Shown: positions 1-7,894 of the stretch, in pieces | How the letters are laid out: every line of letters begins with the position of its first letter | Position numbering within the stretch: position 1 is the stretch's first letter | Origin: Pseudoalteromonas luteoviolacea NCIMB 1944 | Lineage (GTDB): Bacteria; Pseudomonadota; Gammaproteobacteria; Enterobacterales; Alteromonadaceae | DNA length: 64,000 nucleotides | Assembly (NCBI RefSeq): GCF_001625565.1 | Contig: NZ_AUXS01000075.1 | Span: 310,001 to 374,000, forward strand | Reading direction: 5' to 3' | Notes under the pieces: generated by a model | What the model was told of the DNA's origin: nothing | Seen by the model: only the letters and a program-made list of their open reading frames with translations | Databases searched by the model: none | Made by a program: the position numbers and the translations under genes

Positions 1-471
1 GAATACGTCTGCTTGGTGCCAGAAAAGCGTGAAGAGCTGACTACTGAAGGCGGTTTAGACGTTATTACAAATCAACAAAAAATTACCGAAGCGGTAGAAA
101 AGTTAACTGCTGCGGGAATTAAAGTTTCATTGTTTATCGACGCGGACAAGGGACAAATTGACGCGGCTAAAGCGACTAAGGCGCCGTATATTGAAATTCA
201 TACTGGAGCTTATGCGGATGCTGAGTCTGATAGTGAGCAAAATGCAGAACTTGAGCGCATTAGAGAAGGCGTACAATATGCTCATGCAAACGGTATTATT
301 GTCAATGCGGGCCATGGGCTTCATTACCATAACGTTAAACCCATTGCACAAATGCCTGAGATTTACGAACTGAATATTGGTCATGCAATCATTGCACGCG
401 CTGCGATTGACGGATTGGAAAAAGCAGTCAGAGATATGAAACGCATTATGCTTGAAGCTAGACAAGCGTAA
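1..471 (+). CDS. pdxJ: Pyridoxine 5'-phosphate synthase PdxJ, 3' part
   Basis: Condenses 1-deoxy-xylulose 5-phosphate with 3-amino-2-oxopropyl phosphate to pyridoxine 5'-phosphate, the last step of de novo vitamin B6 synthesis in the cytoplasm. The reading frame is open from base 1, so the N-terminus lies outside the window; about 156 C-terminal residues are visible of a usual 240 or so. Family hallmarks visible are CLVPEKREELTTEGGLD at the left edge, SLFIDAD, IEIHTGAYAD, the glycine-rich NAGHGLHYHNV loop with its conserved histidine, and ELNIGHAIIARA near the end. The stop is followed by a strong hairpin shared with the convergent bcp. Identification is secure; only the start is missing. Confidence 0.97.
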   Translation, partial: EYVCLVPEKREELTTEGGLDVITNQQKITEAVEKLTAAGIKVSLFIDADKGQIDAAKATKAPYIEIHTGAYADAESDSEQNAELERIREGVQYAHANGIIVNAGHGLHYHNVKPIAQMPEIYELNIGHAIIARAAIDGLEKAVRDMKRIMLEARQA

Positions 472-492
472 GTTGAAGCTGATTTAAGAATT

Positions 493-521
493 AAAAAACC
501 CAGCATAGTGCTGGGTTTTTT
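493..521. terminator. Bidirectional Rho-independent terminator, pdxJ/bcp
   Basis: A-run, stem ACCCAGCA, three-base loop, stem TGCTGGGT, then a T-run. It is symmetrical and lies between the convergent ends of pdxJ and bcp, so it can serve both strands. Confidence 0.9.
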
Positions 522-522
522 G

Positions 523-996
523 TTATTGCTGTGCGTTTAGGTGGTCTAGTACCACTTGGTGGTGTTCTTTTGTTTTGAACTTATTAAACACGTGTTTGAT
601 AACACCGTCTTGCCCAACTAAAAAACTGAGTCTATGAATACCGTCGTATTCTTTACCCATAAACTTCTTAAGTCCCCACACGCCAAATGCGTCGGCAATT
701 GCGTGATCTTCATCAGACAGTAGATCAAAGTTGAGTTCTTTTTTCGTCTCAAAGTTTTTTAGCTTTTTAACTGGATCTGGGCTAATCCCAACCGCAACTG
801 TGTTTAGTTGTGCCAGTTGCTCTTTGTGGTCGCGAAGTTGCTCCGCTTGCACTGTGCACCCAGGCGTCAAAGCTTTTGGGTAGAAGTAAACTAACACTTG
901 GTTTGACTCAAGTAGCTGACTGAGTGCTACTGTGTCGCCATTTTGATTTTCTAATGTAAAACTAGGTGCATTATCACCTGCTTTTAATGTATTCAT
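523..996 (-). CDS. bcp: Thioredoxin-dependent thiol peroxidase Bcp (PrxQ family)
   Basis: Reduces hydrogen peroxide and organic hydroperoxides in the cytoplasm. The 157-residue length is normal for the family. The peroxidatic cysteine is in TPGCT (Cys47), within YFYPKALTPGCT; LLSDEDH, FGVWG and YDGIHRLSFL are also typical. The second cysteine of E. coli-type Bcp, five residues downstream, is replaced by Glu (Glu52) and there is no other cysteine in the protein, so this is a one-cysteine form that must be recycled by an external thiol. The AAGGA ribosome-binding site overlaps the stop codon of upstream gcvR, indicating a gcvR-bcp operon as in E. coli. Confidence 0.95.
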   Translation of the reverse strand: MNTLKAGDNAPSFTLENQNGDTVALSQLLESNQVLVYFYPKALTPGCTVQAEQLRDHKEQLAQLNTVAVGISPDPVKKLKNFETKKELNFDLLSDEDHAIADAFGVWGLKKFMGKEYDGIHRLSFLVGQDGVIKHVFNKFKTKEHHQVVLDHLNAQQ

Positions 997-1005
997 TAAT
1001 GATCC

Positions 1006-1539
1006 TTAGCGAATGCGTCTGAAAACATACTGTACGTTTGAAATGCTAGAAAGTTCTTCAAACTTTACTTTAAACTGGTCAAAATTCAGCTCTGACGGCG
1101 TGTTAAATTCGAGCACACAACGCATGTGTAGTTGCTTATCTTCTTCAAAAGTATCTGATTTAAGAGAACAAATACTGATGTTTTGCTCGGCAAAAAAGCG
1201 TGTAACTCGGCTGAGTGTGCCCTGAGTATCAATGCCTGTGTATTCTAATGTATATCCCGCGCTATAGTCACTTTCAGTGTGACTAGAAGTGCGCTTCATC
1301 ATGGTTAGTAAACCAAGCTCCATACTTTTTACTGGCAAAGTATGTTCGACTCGACTAATTGCCGCCATATCACCAGCTAGCAGCATTATAAATGTAAATT
1401 CATTTCCTAAAATCGCTATGCGGCTATCAATAATATTGCAATTACACTCACTGACTAATTGAGTGAGTTCACTGACAATGCCTGATCTATCTTCCCCTAT
1501 TGCTGTTAAAACAAGTTGATGTGAAGTAAAAGTAGTCAT
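1006..1539 (-). CDS. gcvR: Glycine cleavage system regulatory protein GcvR
   Basis: ACT-domain protein that in E. coli binds GcvA and represses the glycine cleavage operon when glycine is low. The 177 residues contain two ACT-like modules: one at about 8-75 (LTAIGEDRSGIVSELTQLV, NIIDSRIAILG) and one at about 95-175 (LEYTGIDTQGTLSRVTRFF, NISICSLKSDT). No DNA-binding domain is present, as expected for a protein acting through a partner regulator. It is transcribed with bcp, and the next gene upstream, bamC, is divergent. The pair gcvR-bcp opposite dapA-bamC is the known gammaproteobacterial layout, but dapA is missing here. Confidence 0.93.
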   Translation of the reverse strand: MTTFTSHQLVLTAIGEDRSGIVSELTQLVSECNCNIIDSRIAILGNEFTFIMLLAGDMAAISRVEHTLPVKSMELGLLTMMKRTSSHTESDYSAGYTLEYTGIDTQGTLSRVTRFFAEQNISICSLKSDTFEEDKQLHMRCVLEFNTPSELNFDQFKVKFEELSSISNVQYVFRRIR

Positions 1540-1849
1540 ACCGACGTCCTAGTGAGCTTGCGCCAAAGTGAGTCATAGAGGCTGTTTTAAATTTATAGCG
1601 GCGAATACTATCACAGTTTATAAATGAGTCCTACACGTTGTCTGTGATTGTATTGAGGTGAAGTATAGACAATTCAAACGCGTGATTCTTGTGTTTGCCA
1701 AGTTTGCCAAGTAACATAGTGCAGATTTTTTGAAATTTACTTGTCAGGCTAAATAGAAAATTAGTGTAAATGGCAGTGAACCATTTCAGCATTCCTTAAT
1801 CTTAAGTGAAAGAATAATTACATAGTGGGTTTGCTAAGGAGTTTTATTA
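1540..1849. promoter_or_regulatory. Divergent gcvR/bamC intergenic region
   Basis: This 310-bp gap contains no credible gene, although dapA would be expected here. A possible promoter for bamC is TTGTCA (1741-1746), 18 bases, TGTAAA (1765-1770). A tandem TTTGCCAAG TTTGCCAAG lies near 1693-1711. AAGGAG at 1837-1842 is a clear ribosome-binding site for the bamC GTG start. The promoter assignment is weak. Confidence 0.4.
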
Positions 1850-2911
1850 GTGCAGTATTGGGTCCCTAAAGCGCTAACGTTAAGCGTTATACTCGGTTTA
1901 TCAGGTTGTAGTGTTTTTACCAATGACACGCATCAAAAGAAAAACTATCGTGTCCACGAGGCTGTGCAAGTTCCAGCAGATCTCGAGCAACCTTATCAAG
2001 ATAAAGAATTCCAAATGAATGTGGCCGTCTATAACAATGACGCTGAGCCACTGAGTTTTCGACCACCTCAACAGGTACTGACACTTGCCAAAGGCAGCTG
2101 GGCTGAGGACAAAGAAGATGTTGCGCGTATATATTTTGATAAAAATGATGGTATAGACGCACTGGATGCATTTATTTGGCAAGCGGTTGAAGGTGTCATT
2201 GAAAACCATCAATCTTCAATTAATGAAGATGACCGTACCAATGGTAAGCTCACCACTGGCTGGTATTCCATAATCAAAGCTGAAGAAGGTTGGTTTTGGG
2301 AAACAACGGCAGAGGTTTCAAGACAGAAGTTTGAATTTACATTGTCACAAGAGGAGCACCAGCGTACAGCCTCTTTAGAAGCGAAACTGATTGATTATCA
2401 AAGTGACAAAGTTGAGCTAGACGACATGTTACAGCAGCAACTTGAAGTACGCGCACTGAATGAAGTTGTTGCTGAGTTCGATTACAGATACCGCTTACTT
2501 GAAGTCGAATTGCGTAAACAGCAGGGTGTACTATCGCTTGAATTAGGCTTCGATAACGACGGTAACGCGGCACTCATTACCCTTGCAGATAGAAGTTCTG
2601 TTATGGAACGACTCTCTAACTTCCTAGAAAAGCTGAGCTTTACAGTTATTCGCCTTGACGACGAAAAAAATGAAGTTTTTGTCAGGTATGAAGCGCCAGA
2701 AAGTAGTGTTTGGGACTCTATCTGGGGTGACGAGGTGACAACACTTGCCATTGAAGATGGCGATTATACTATTGAAGTAGGTACAACAGACGATGGGCAA
2801 ACCTCGTTAACCTGGTCTGATGCTGAGGGGAATGTACTCGACTCAGTGACTATGGAAGCACTTCAAAAAGGGTTGGTCGAGGCCCTGCGTAATCGCGGAC
2901 TGAGTATATAA
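1850..2911 (+). CDS. bamC: Outer membrane assembly lipoprotein BamC (NlpB)
   Basis: Lipoprotein of the BAM complex that inserts beta-barrel proteins into the outer membrane. It has 353 residues with a GTG start, supported by AAGGAG seven bases upstream. The N-terminal signal ends in a lipobox (LGLSGC, Cys20). A conserved unstructured segment follows (YRVHEAVQVPADLEQPYQDKEF), then two helix-grip-like domains (about 95-205 and 225-350), matching BamC organisation. In many gammaproteobacteria bamC is the distal gene of dapA-bamC; here it stands alone, with its own upstream region and a strong terminator after it. Assignment rests on the N-terminal segment, the lipobox, length and the gcvR neighbourhood. 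Confidence 0.88.
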   Translation: MQYWVPKALTLSVILGLSGCSVFTNDTHQKKNYRVHEAVQVPADLEQPYQDKEFQMNVAVYNNDAEPLSFRPPQQVLTLAKGSWAEDKEDVARIYFDKNDGIDALDAFIWQAVEGVIENHQSSINEDDRTNGKLTTGWYSIIKAEEGWFWETTAEVSRQKFEFTLSQEEHQRTASLEAKLIDYQSDKVELDDMLQQQLEVRALNEVVAEFDYRYRLLEVELRKQQGVLSLELGFDNDGNAALITLADRSSVMERLSNFLEKLSFTVIRLDDEKNEVFVRYEAPESSVWDSIWGDEVTTLAIEDGDYTIEVGTTDDGQTSLTWSDAEGNVLDSVTMEALQKGLVEALRNRGLSI

Positions 2912-2932
2912 ATACAAACCGCTAAGTAGTTC

Positions 2933-2960
2933 AGAAAAGAGCGAATGCTCTTTTCTTTTT
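2933..2960 (+). terminator. Terminator after bamC
   Basis: Perfect 10-bp stem AGAAAAGAGC / GCTCTTTTCT with a GAAT loop, followed by TTTT. It ends only about 14 bases before the next start codon. Confidence 0.85.
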
Positions 2961-2973
2961 GTTGGATAAAGAA

Positions 2974-4347
2974 ATGATGTCAGATACAACGCAAACGCCG
3001 CCTGTGAATTGGCAAACATGGTTCGCATTTATTGTACCGTCACTGATAGGTGTATTTTTATTTATGACACCTGTTGCTGTCGGCGATGCAATGACAATCC
3101 CAATTGCGGTGTTAGCAAAAGAGTTGCAGCAATATACTGGTCCTTTTATACATGCATTGATTGTAGCCATCGTGTGTATTACGGGGGTGTTTAGTTTAGT
3201 GATTAAACTCTTCAAGCCACGCATATTGCTAAAAAGTGAGCTTATTAAGCACTTGTTTGATGTAAGCTGGCTATGGGTTACCACAAGACTCTTTGGTATG
3301 GCATTCATTCTGATGACCTTCTTCCAGGTTGGACCTGAGCTTATTCACTCAAGTGGCACGGGAGCCTTGGTTTTAAACGATCTATTGCCAGTACTATTCT
3401 CGGTATTTGTGTTTGCGGGTCTGTTACTTCCTTTGTTGCTCAATTTTGGATTGTTGGAGCTAGTTGGTACGTTACTTACTAAAGTGATGAGGCCTTTGTT
3501 TGGTGTGCCAGGACGAAGTGCGGTGAACTGCGTGGCTTCGTGGTTAGGCGATGGTAGCGTTGGTATTTTGATGACTTCTCGACAATATGAAGATAAGCAC
3601 TATACGCAAAGAGAAGCTGCAATCATAGGTACCACTTTTTCCGCTGTGTCGATCACATTTTGCCTCGTTGTCATTGGTCAAGTTAAACTAGAACACTTGT
3701 TCGCGCCTTTTTACTTGACCGTTTGTGCGGCCGGTGTCGTCGCGGCCATCATTGTGCCTAGACTACCGCCATTAAGTTTCAAAAAAGACATTTATGTCGA
3801 TGGTAGTACACATAACCAAGACTCTGAAGCTGTTCCTGAAGGTAAAACTCTATTTGGTCATGCTTTAGATGTCGCATTGCTAAAAGCGCATAAAGCTCCC
3901 GGCATAAAAGGTACTGTTAAAGAGGGTGTTCACAATGCGCTGGATATGCTGTTTGCGGTCCTTCCTGTTGTTATGGCTGTTGGCACATTTGCCCTTATCA
4001 TTGCTGAAGAAACACCTATCTTTCAATTTTTAGGTCAACCTTTCATTCCTTATTTGGAGTTGCTACAGGTGCCTGAAGCCGCAAAAGCTGCTGAAACAAT
4101 TGTTGTAGGTTTTGCAGATATGTTTATTCCATCGATTTTAGCTGCCAGCAATATAGAAAGTGATGTAACGCGGTTTATTGTTGCAGCGCTCAGTGTGACA
4201 CAATTGATATACATGTCAGAAGTTGGTGCTTTGCTATTGGGCAGTAAAATTCCGGTCAACATCTTTGAACTGTTCGCAGTATTTATTTTGAGAACATTGG
4301 TTACTCTACCTGTGATTGCGCTGATGGCACACTGGTTAGTGGGTTAA
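2974..4347 (+). CDS. YjiH-type nucleoside-recognition (Gate) domain membrane protein
   Basis: Polytopic inner-membrane protein, about 457 residues, roughly ten hydrophobic segments. It resembles the YjiH family with paired Gate domains; the substrate is unknown. Visible conserved patches are PVAVGDAMTIPI in the first membrane region, PGRSAVNCVASWLGDGSVGILMT centrally, and GFADMFIPSILAA with SEVGALLLGSKIP near the C-terminus. The frame is open from TTG 2959, but ATG 2974 or 2977 just after GGATAAAG is more plausible. A terminator sits directly upstream, so the gene depends on read-through or on a promoter hidden at the end of bamC. Family placement is by resemblance; a transport function is inferred. 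Confidence 0.7.
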   Translation: MMSDTTQTPPVNWQTWFAFIVPSLIGVFLFMTPVAVGDAMTIPIAVLAKELQQYTGPFIHALIVAIVCITGVFSLVIKLFKPRILLKSELIKHLFDVSWLWVTTRLFGMAFILMTFFQVGPELIHSSGTGALVLNDLLPVLFSVFVFAGLLLPLLLNFGLLELVGTLLTKVMRPLFGVPGRSAVNCVASWLGDGSVGILMTSRQYEDKHYTQREAAIIGTTFSAVSITFCLVVIGQVKLEHLFAPFYLTVCAAGVVAAIIVPRLPPLSFKKDIYVDGSTHNQDSEAVPEGKTLFGHALDVALLKAHKAPGIKGTVKEGVHNALDMLFAVLPVVMAVGTFALIIAEETPIFQFLGQPFIPYLELLQVPEAAKAAETIVVGFADMFIPSILAASNIESDVTRFIVAALSVTQLIYMSEVGALLLGSKIPVNIFELFAVFILRTLVTLPVIALMAHWLVG

Positions 4348-4356
4348 TAAGTCTGT

Positions 4357-4390
4357 GCAGTGAGTATTGCTTGATACTCACTGCTTATTT
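4357..4390. terminator. Terminator between convergent genes
   Basis: Perfect 11-bp stem GCAGTGAGTAT / ATACTCACTGC (4357-4367 and 4374-4384), six-base loop, then TTATTT. It lies after the YjiH-type gene and reaches the stop codon of the minus-strand small gene. Confidence 0.8.
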
Positions 4391-4588
4391 AGGCTCTTCT
4401 TTCTCTTTCTCTTTCTCTTTCTCTTTCTCTTTCTCTTTCTCGTCGCCTTGTTCCGGTTTGATTTGTTTGTCAATTTTGTCTTTGACGTTAAATTTATTCG
4501 CATATTTAAGCAGCATAATATTGCCAATAACATAGCCAAAAACGGCGAGGATGATTAGGATTACTTTCCAAGTTTCTAATTTTTCCAA
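4385..4588 (-). CDS. Small single-span membrane protein, DUF2897-like
   Basis: A 67-residue protein with one transmembrane helix at about 9-29 (VILIILAVFGYVIGNIMLL), a LLKYANKF stretch just after it, and a highly charged cytoplasmic tail made of alternating Glu-Lys. It resembles the DUF2897 family of short gammaproteobacterial membrane proteins, whose function is not known. The start is TTG, supported by GGAG about five bases upstream. The Glu-Lys tail is encoded by seven perfect copies of a hexanucleotide, so its length could vary by two residues per unit without frameshift. Confidence 0.65.
   Translation of the reverse strand: MEKLETWKVILIILAVFGYVIGNIMLLKYANKFNVKDKIDKQIKPEQGDEKEKEKEKEKEKEKEEPK
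4398..4439. repeat. Hexanucleotide microsatellite, 7 x TCTTTC
   Basis: Seven uninterrupted copies of TCTTTC on the plus strand, encoding (Glu-Lys)n at the C-terminus of the small membrane protein on the minus strand. The unit is a multiple of three, so slippage changes tail length, not frame. Confidence 0.97.
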
Positions 4589-4848
4589 GATTGCTCCGAT
4601 GTACCTATTCAGCCTATATAAACTTACGGTCCATAGGCTAGTGCTAGGTTGTATTATTACATGGATTACAGTCTACTAAATTCAGTGTCAATGTACGACT
4701 GATACGTTACTCATTCTCATGGCTAGGCATACATGTAAATAGTGTGAGATATTCGCAGCTTTTTTTGTTTACACTTGGTATTATCTTGCTGGCTAAGCAT
4801 TGCGATAATTTTAGTTCTTAGTAAAAGTAATTTTGGTGATTTTATTAA

Positions 4849-6198
4849 ATGGTTTGTGCATCCATGGAGCAAGTTTTAATTTGGCCTTCTCAATTTCCAC
4901 TTTTGTTAAAAGGCCTAGTGGAAGACAATGGTGCATTCATTCTTGATGCACTCGAAGCGTGGCCTGAGTGCGACGTGGTAAAGGATGAGCAAGGAGTTAT
5001 ATCTCAAGTCTTGCCTCCTATATTTTATGTTGCATGGTTAAAACCACTGGATCCCTTCGAATCCTGTTTTTTTCAGCATATTGATGAATATGATGATGAA
5101 CAGCACAATTACGTTTTACAGTTGCTCAATCATATTGAACAAGCTGGGATCTCTCGGGATGAGTTAACGGTTAAGCTACTGGGGTGTTTGTCTCAGTATT
5201 CGAGTATTGCATCACAGGCTAAAATTCAAAATAAAATTTCTTTTATCGATTTATTGCTCAAGTATAAACAGTTTAAAACGCTATGTTGGTTGTTGCCGAA
5301 TGGCTTTAAATTGACACCAGCACAAACCTGTGAGCTCTGGCTAAATGGCGAAGAGAGTAGTAGGTCATGTATACAAGAGTGCTATCGGGATATTCTGGAA
5401 AATACCTCATTAACCCAAGCAGAAGCGGTCAAACATTTAAATGAAGGGCAGGACTGCGAAGGTTTGCTTACACTCCTGTGCAACGAGGAAGAGCGCCTAC
5501 AAATACTCGACAATGCCTTACTGGAGCAGGTCATGTCAGGGGCCGCGAAACAGTCGAGTATGCTTTCTTTAATAGAGAAGGGAGCCAGAGGTCATGGTGC
5601 AGACAGTGCTGGTAAGTCAGCGATGATGTGGATCGTTGAAAAAGGCTTTGTGAGCGCTGCTAAAGCATTACGAGAGTTTCATTGCGGTGTGTCACTGGAT
5701 GACCTGGGCAGGAACCTGATGCATTACGCAGTGCTATCAAATTCTCGCCCAATGCTAGAGTTGATTGAAGATATGGGGGTAGATCCTAGGTTAGCAGATG
5801 CTTCAGGTTGCACACCTTATCGATTAGCCACAGAGAATCAGTCTGTAAACTCTAAGAAGTACTTGGAAAAGCGTGGCATCATTGAACTCAGTGATGAAGC
5901 AAAGTATCAGAGAATTTTTAGAGTGTATGTTTTGAAAGCATTTGCTGTACTATTTCTACCACTGCAATTAGCGCTTTTTTTAGATGCATCACGAGACAAT
6001 AAATTGTCGATGGTGTTATTGCTGTCAAGTTGTACTTTATTTATATTTGCTTTGGCGAGATTGCTGAAAAGAAGGCGGCTTTTCCCTACCACAAAACTGC
6101 CTTTTAGCTTGCGTTGCATAGGGGTATTGAGCTGGTTAAGTTTGTCTATTCAAGCAATATTTACGGTAGTGATGTGTTTGGCTGTGGTTAGTATTTAA
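4849..6198 (+). CDS. Ankyrin-repeat protein with C-terminal membrane segments
   Basis: 449-residue protein. The N-terminal 230 residues show no family I recognise and look helical. Residues about 235-345 contain two or three degenerate ankyrin-like units (MLSLIEKGARGHGADSAGKSAMMWIVEKG; GRNLMHYAVLSNSRPMLELIEDMG; DASGCTPYRLA). Three hydrophobic segments near 365-383, 389-407 and 423-447, separated by a basic KRRR stretch, anchor the C-terminus in the membrane. There is no signal peptide. It is flanked by unrelated genes and is probably monocistronic. ATG 4849 is used; ATG 4864 is an alternative. Ankyrin repeats imply protein binding; no specific role can be given. Confidence 0.7.
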   Translation: MVCASMEQVLIWPSQFPLLLKGLVEDNGAFILDALEAWPECDVVKDEQGVISQVLPPIFYVAWLKPLDPFESCFFQHIDEYDDEQHNYVLQLLNHIEQAGISRDELTVKLLGCLSQYSSIASQAKIQNKISFIDLLLKYKQFKTLCWLLPNGFKLTPAQTCELWLNGEESSRSCIQECYRDILENTSLTQAEAVKHLNEGQDCEGLLTLLCNEEERLQILDNALLEQVMSGAAKQSSMLSLIEKGARGHGADSAGKSAMMWIVEKGFVSAAKALREFHCGVSLDDLGRNLMHYAVLSNSRPMLELIEDMGVDPRLADASGCTPYRLATENQSVNSKKYLEKRGIIELSDEAKYQRIFRVYVLKAFAVLFLPLQLALFLDASRDNKLSMVLLLSSCTLFIFALARLLKRRRLFPTTKLPFSLRCIGVLSWLSLSIQAIFTVVMCLAVVSI

Positions 6199-6233
6199 CT
6201 TTCAAGTGGCTATTTTAGCGGTTTGTGGTGTGA

Positions 6234-6254
6234 GGCAGGTTAGGATTACCTGCC
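6234..6254. terminator. Hairpin between convergent genes (weak terminator)
   Basis: GGCAGGT / ACCTGCC, seven-base loop, between the ankyrin gene and bamE. There is no clear T-run on either side, so the terminator role is uncertain. Confidence 0.4.
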
Positions 6255-6272
6255 ACAAAGAAGCGCAATAGC

Positions 6273-6632
6273 TTAGTTATCAAGTGGCGTATTGAATTCT
6301 GCCGGTATTTCAAAATCGCCAGTTAACTTAGCCAGTTTGTCGTTCTCAAAATGAACCACTAAACTTTTACGCACCTCAGAGTCTCTGTCTATGTTAAATA
6401 CATATTTGTAGTGCCACTTCGAGGAGTCAAAAGCATCTTTAGCAACCGGCGTGCCCAATACGAACATGACTTGCTCTTTTGTCATTTCTATTCTGAGTTT
6501 ATCTACATCAGATTGCTCTAAGAAGTTGCCTTGAGGCACATTTATTCTATAAACCCAGCTTGAACAACCGGACAGAAAAATAGTCATCATGGCCGCTACG
6601 AGCCAAGTCAAAAGGGGTTTATTGTACTGCAT
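6273..6632 (-). CDS. bamE: Outer membrane assembly lipoprotein BamE (SmpA/OmlA)
   Basis: Small lipoprotein of the BAM complex at the outer membrane. It has 119 residues with a lipobox FLSGC (Cys23). The SmpA/OmlA core is clear: VYRINVPQGNFLEQSDVDKLRIEMTKEQVMFVLGTP, then WHYKYVF and a basic strand RKSLVVHFENDKL. Length and motif order match the family, in which the QGN...MTKEQV...LGTP region contacts BamD. It is monocistronic on the minus strand, convergent with the ankyrin gene. Confidence 0.95.
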   Translation of the reverse strand: MQYNKPLLTWLVAAMMTIFLSGCSSWVYRINVPQGNFLEQSDVDKLRIEMTKEQVMFVLGTPVAKDAFDSSKWHYKYVFNIDRDSEVRKSLVVHFENDKLAKLTGDFEIPAEFNTPLDN

Positions 6633-6737
6633 GTATGTGTATCCTTATTTTAGGTTATTACGAATGATACAGATTGCACTAAGAAGGTAAAGTAGATTGT
6701 GCATTTCGACTGTGCATTTTGGTAAAAGTTTCTAGAT

Positions 6738-7118
6738 TTGAGAAATTTAAATTTGAGTGAACATGAGCGAGTAAAAAGAGATTGGTATCTATATATTGTC
6801 GAAAATAAACTTGGGCAGTGGTATACCGGGATCACCAATAACTTAGCACGAAGGTTAGAGCAGCACGGCAACGGGACAGGTGCGAAAAGCTTGCGTGGCA
6901 AAGGCCCAATTGAATTGCAAATTGCATTGTCTGGTCTCACCAAAGTTGAAGCTGCTAAATTAGAGTGGCAAGTTAAACGTTTGAGTAAAAAGAAGAAGTG
7001 TCAGTTGGTTACAGCTGCATTGCTGGAAACTTGCGACAGCACAAACTTGGTTATCGCATTTGACACCTGTGTGAGCTTTTCAAAGTTAATTTTATCCAAT
7101 GAATCATTGACGGAGTGA
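6738..7118 (+). CDS. GIY-YIG nuclease-fold protein (YhbQ-like)
   Basis: 126-residue protein with a GIY-YIG domain at about 16-100. The two defining strands are WYLYIVENK and WYTGITNNL, followed by the conserved RRLEQH segment. Such stand-alone proteins are putative nucleases of unknown physiological target. No ATG is available in frame at the N-terminus: TTG 6738 or TTG 6753 are the candidates, and neither has a strong ribosome-binding site. The last 118 bases overlap the convergent peptidase gene, so the C-terminal 40 residues (after KKKKCQL) are shared with antisense coding sequence. Domain call firm, exact ends less so. Confidence 0.8.
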   Translation: MRNLNLSEHERVKRDWYLYIVENKLGQWYTGITNNLARRLEQHGNGTGAKSLRGKGPIELQIALSGLTKVEAAKLEWQVKRLSKKKKCQLVTAALLETCDSTNLVIAFDTCVSFSKLILSNESLTE

Positions 7119-7894
7119 TGATGCTTGTCCATTCCTGCACCAAAATAGATAAAAGGGATATCTGCTCTATAAAATGGATAGTGATCACTGGCCCGCAGCC
7201 AATCTATTTGCGGGGCATTTAGCCGCCTAGCCATTATTTTTGCGGAAAAATAGAGTTGGAATTTAACTGGCGTGCTGGCAAACGTAGAGGTGATTGTTTC
7301 TTTCATTGGTTGTAAGGACCTTGAGGCAAGCGCATAGAGCTTGTTTTTTCTTTGTAGGTCGAGCATGTCCAAATTAATGTTCATATGTACTTGGGTGCTT
7401 GAAAGCTGCTTAACAAACGCTTTGGCACCATGGAGGCCTTTTTCTTCGGCGTCTGTAGCGACGTAAATTATGTTGCGATTGACGTCCATGCCTTGTAGCT
7501 GCCTTGCAATGTCAATCATCACGGCAACACCAGATGCATTATCATTTGCACCAGGAAAGTATCTACTACCGCGAGTGCCTAAGTGGTCATAATGGGCGGT
7601 AATGACAATGGGAGAGTGGCATAGCGCACGCCTGCAGTACTGAGTCGCGACCACATTATGGCCAGTAGCTGAGTCAAAGAAGCCATAGTCAAATTCGAAC
7701 TGGTCAAATCGTACTTCTAATCCATATTTTTCAAATTGACGAGTAATATAGTAGGCGCTGCGATGTGGCTGTGCCCCGCCTGAAGGTCGACCTTCAAATT
7801 CGGGGCTGGTCAAAATCAGCATATCTCGTTCTAGGGCATAGCTTTGAAAGCTAAACAAAAACAGCAGAGTGAAGTTAATTTTTAGCCACTGCAT
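7001..7894 (-). CDS. M28-family zinc aminopeptidase, secreted
   Basis: 297-residue predicted periplasmic or exported metallopeptidase with a signal peptide (residues 1-20, cleavage after SYA). The M28 di-zinc site is visible: AHYDHLG (His101, Asp103), GANDNASG (Asp118), DAEEKGLHG (Glu150/Glu151), NLDMLD (Asp176) and HHHS (His258-260). A typical substrate is the N-terminus of peptides; specificity cannot be told. The start overlaps the end of the upstream TPR lipoprotein by 20 bases, indicating translational coupling in a two-gene operon. The 3' end overlaps the convergent GIY-YIG gene. Confidence 0.88.
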   Translation of the reverse strand: MQWLKINFTLLFLFSFQSYALERDMLILTSPEFEGRPSGGAQPHRSAYYITRQFEKYGLEVRFDQFEFDYGFFDSATGHNVVATQYCRRALCHSPIVITAHYDHLGTRGSRYFPGANDNASGVAVMIDIARQLQGMDVNRNIIYVATDAEEKGLHGAKAFVKQLSSTQVHMNINLDMLDLQRKNKLYALASRSLQPMKETITSTFASTPVKFQLYFSAKIMARRLNAPQIDWLRASDHYPFYRADIPFIYFGAGMDKHHHSVNDSLDKINFEKLTQVSNAITKFVLSQVSSNAAVTN

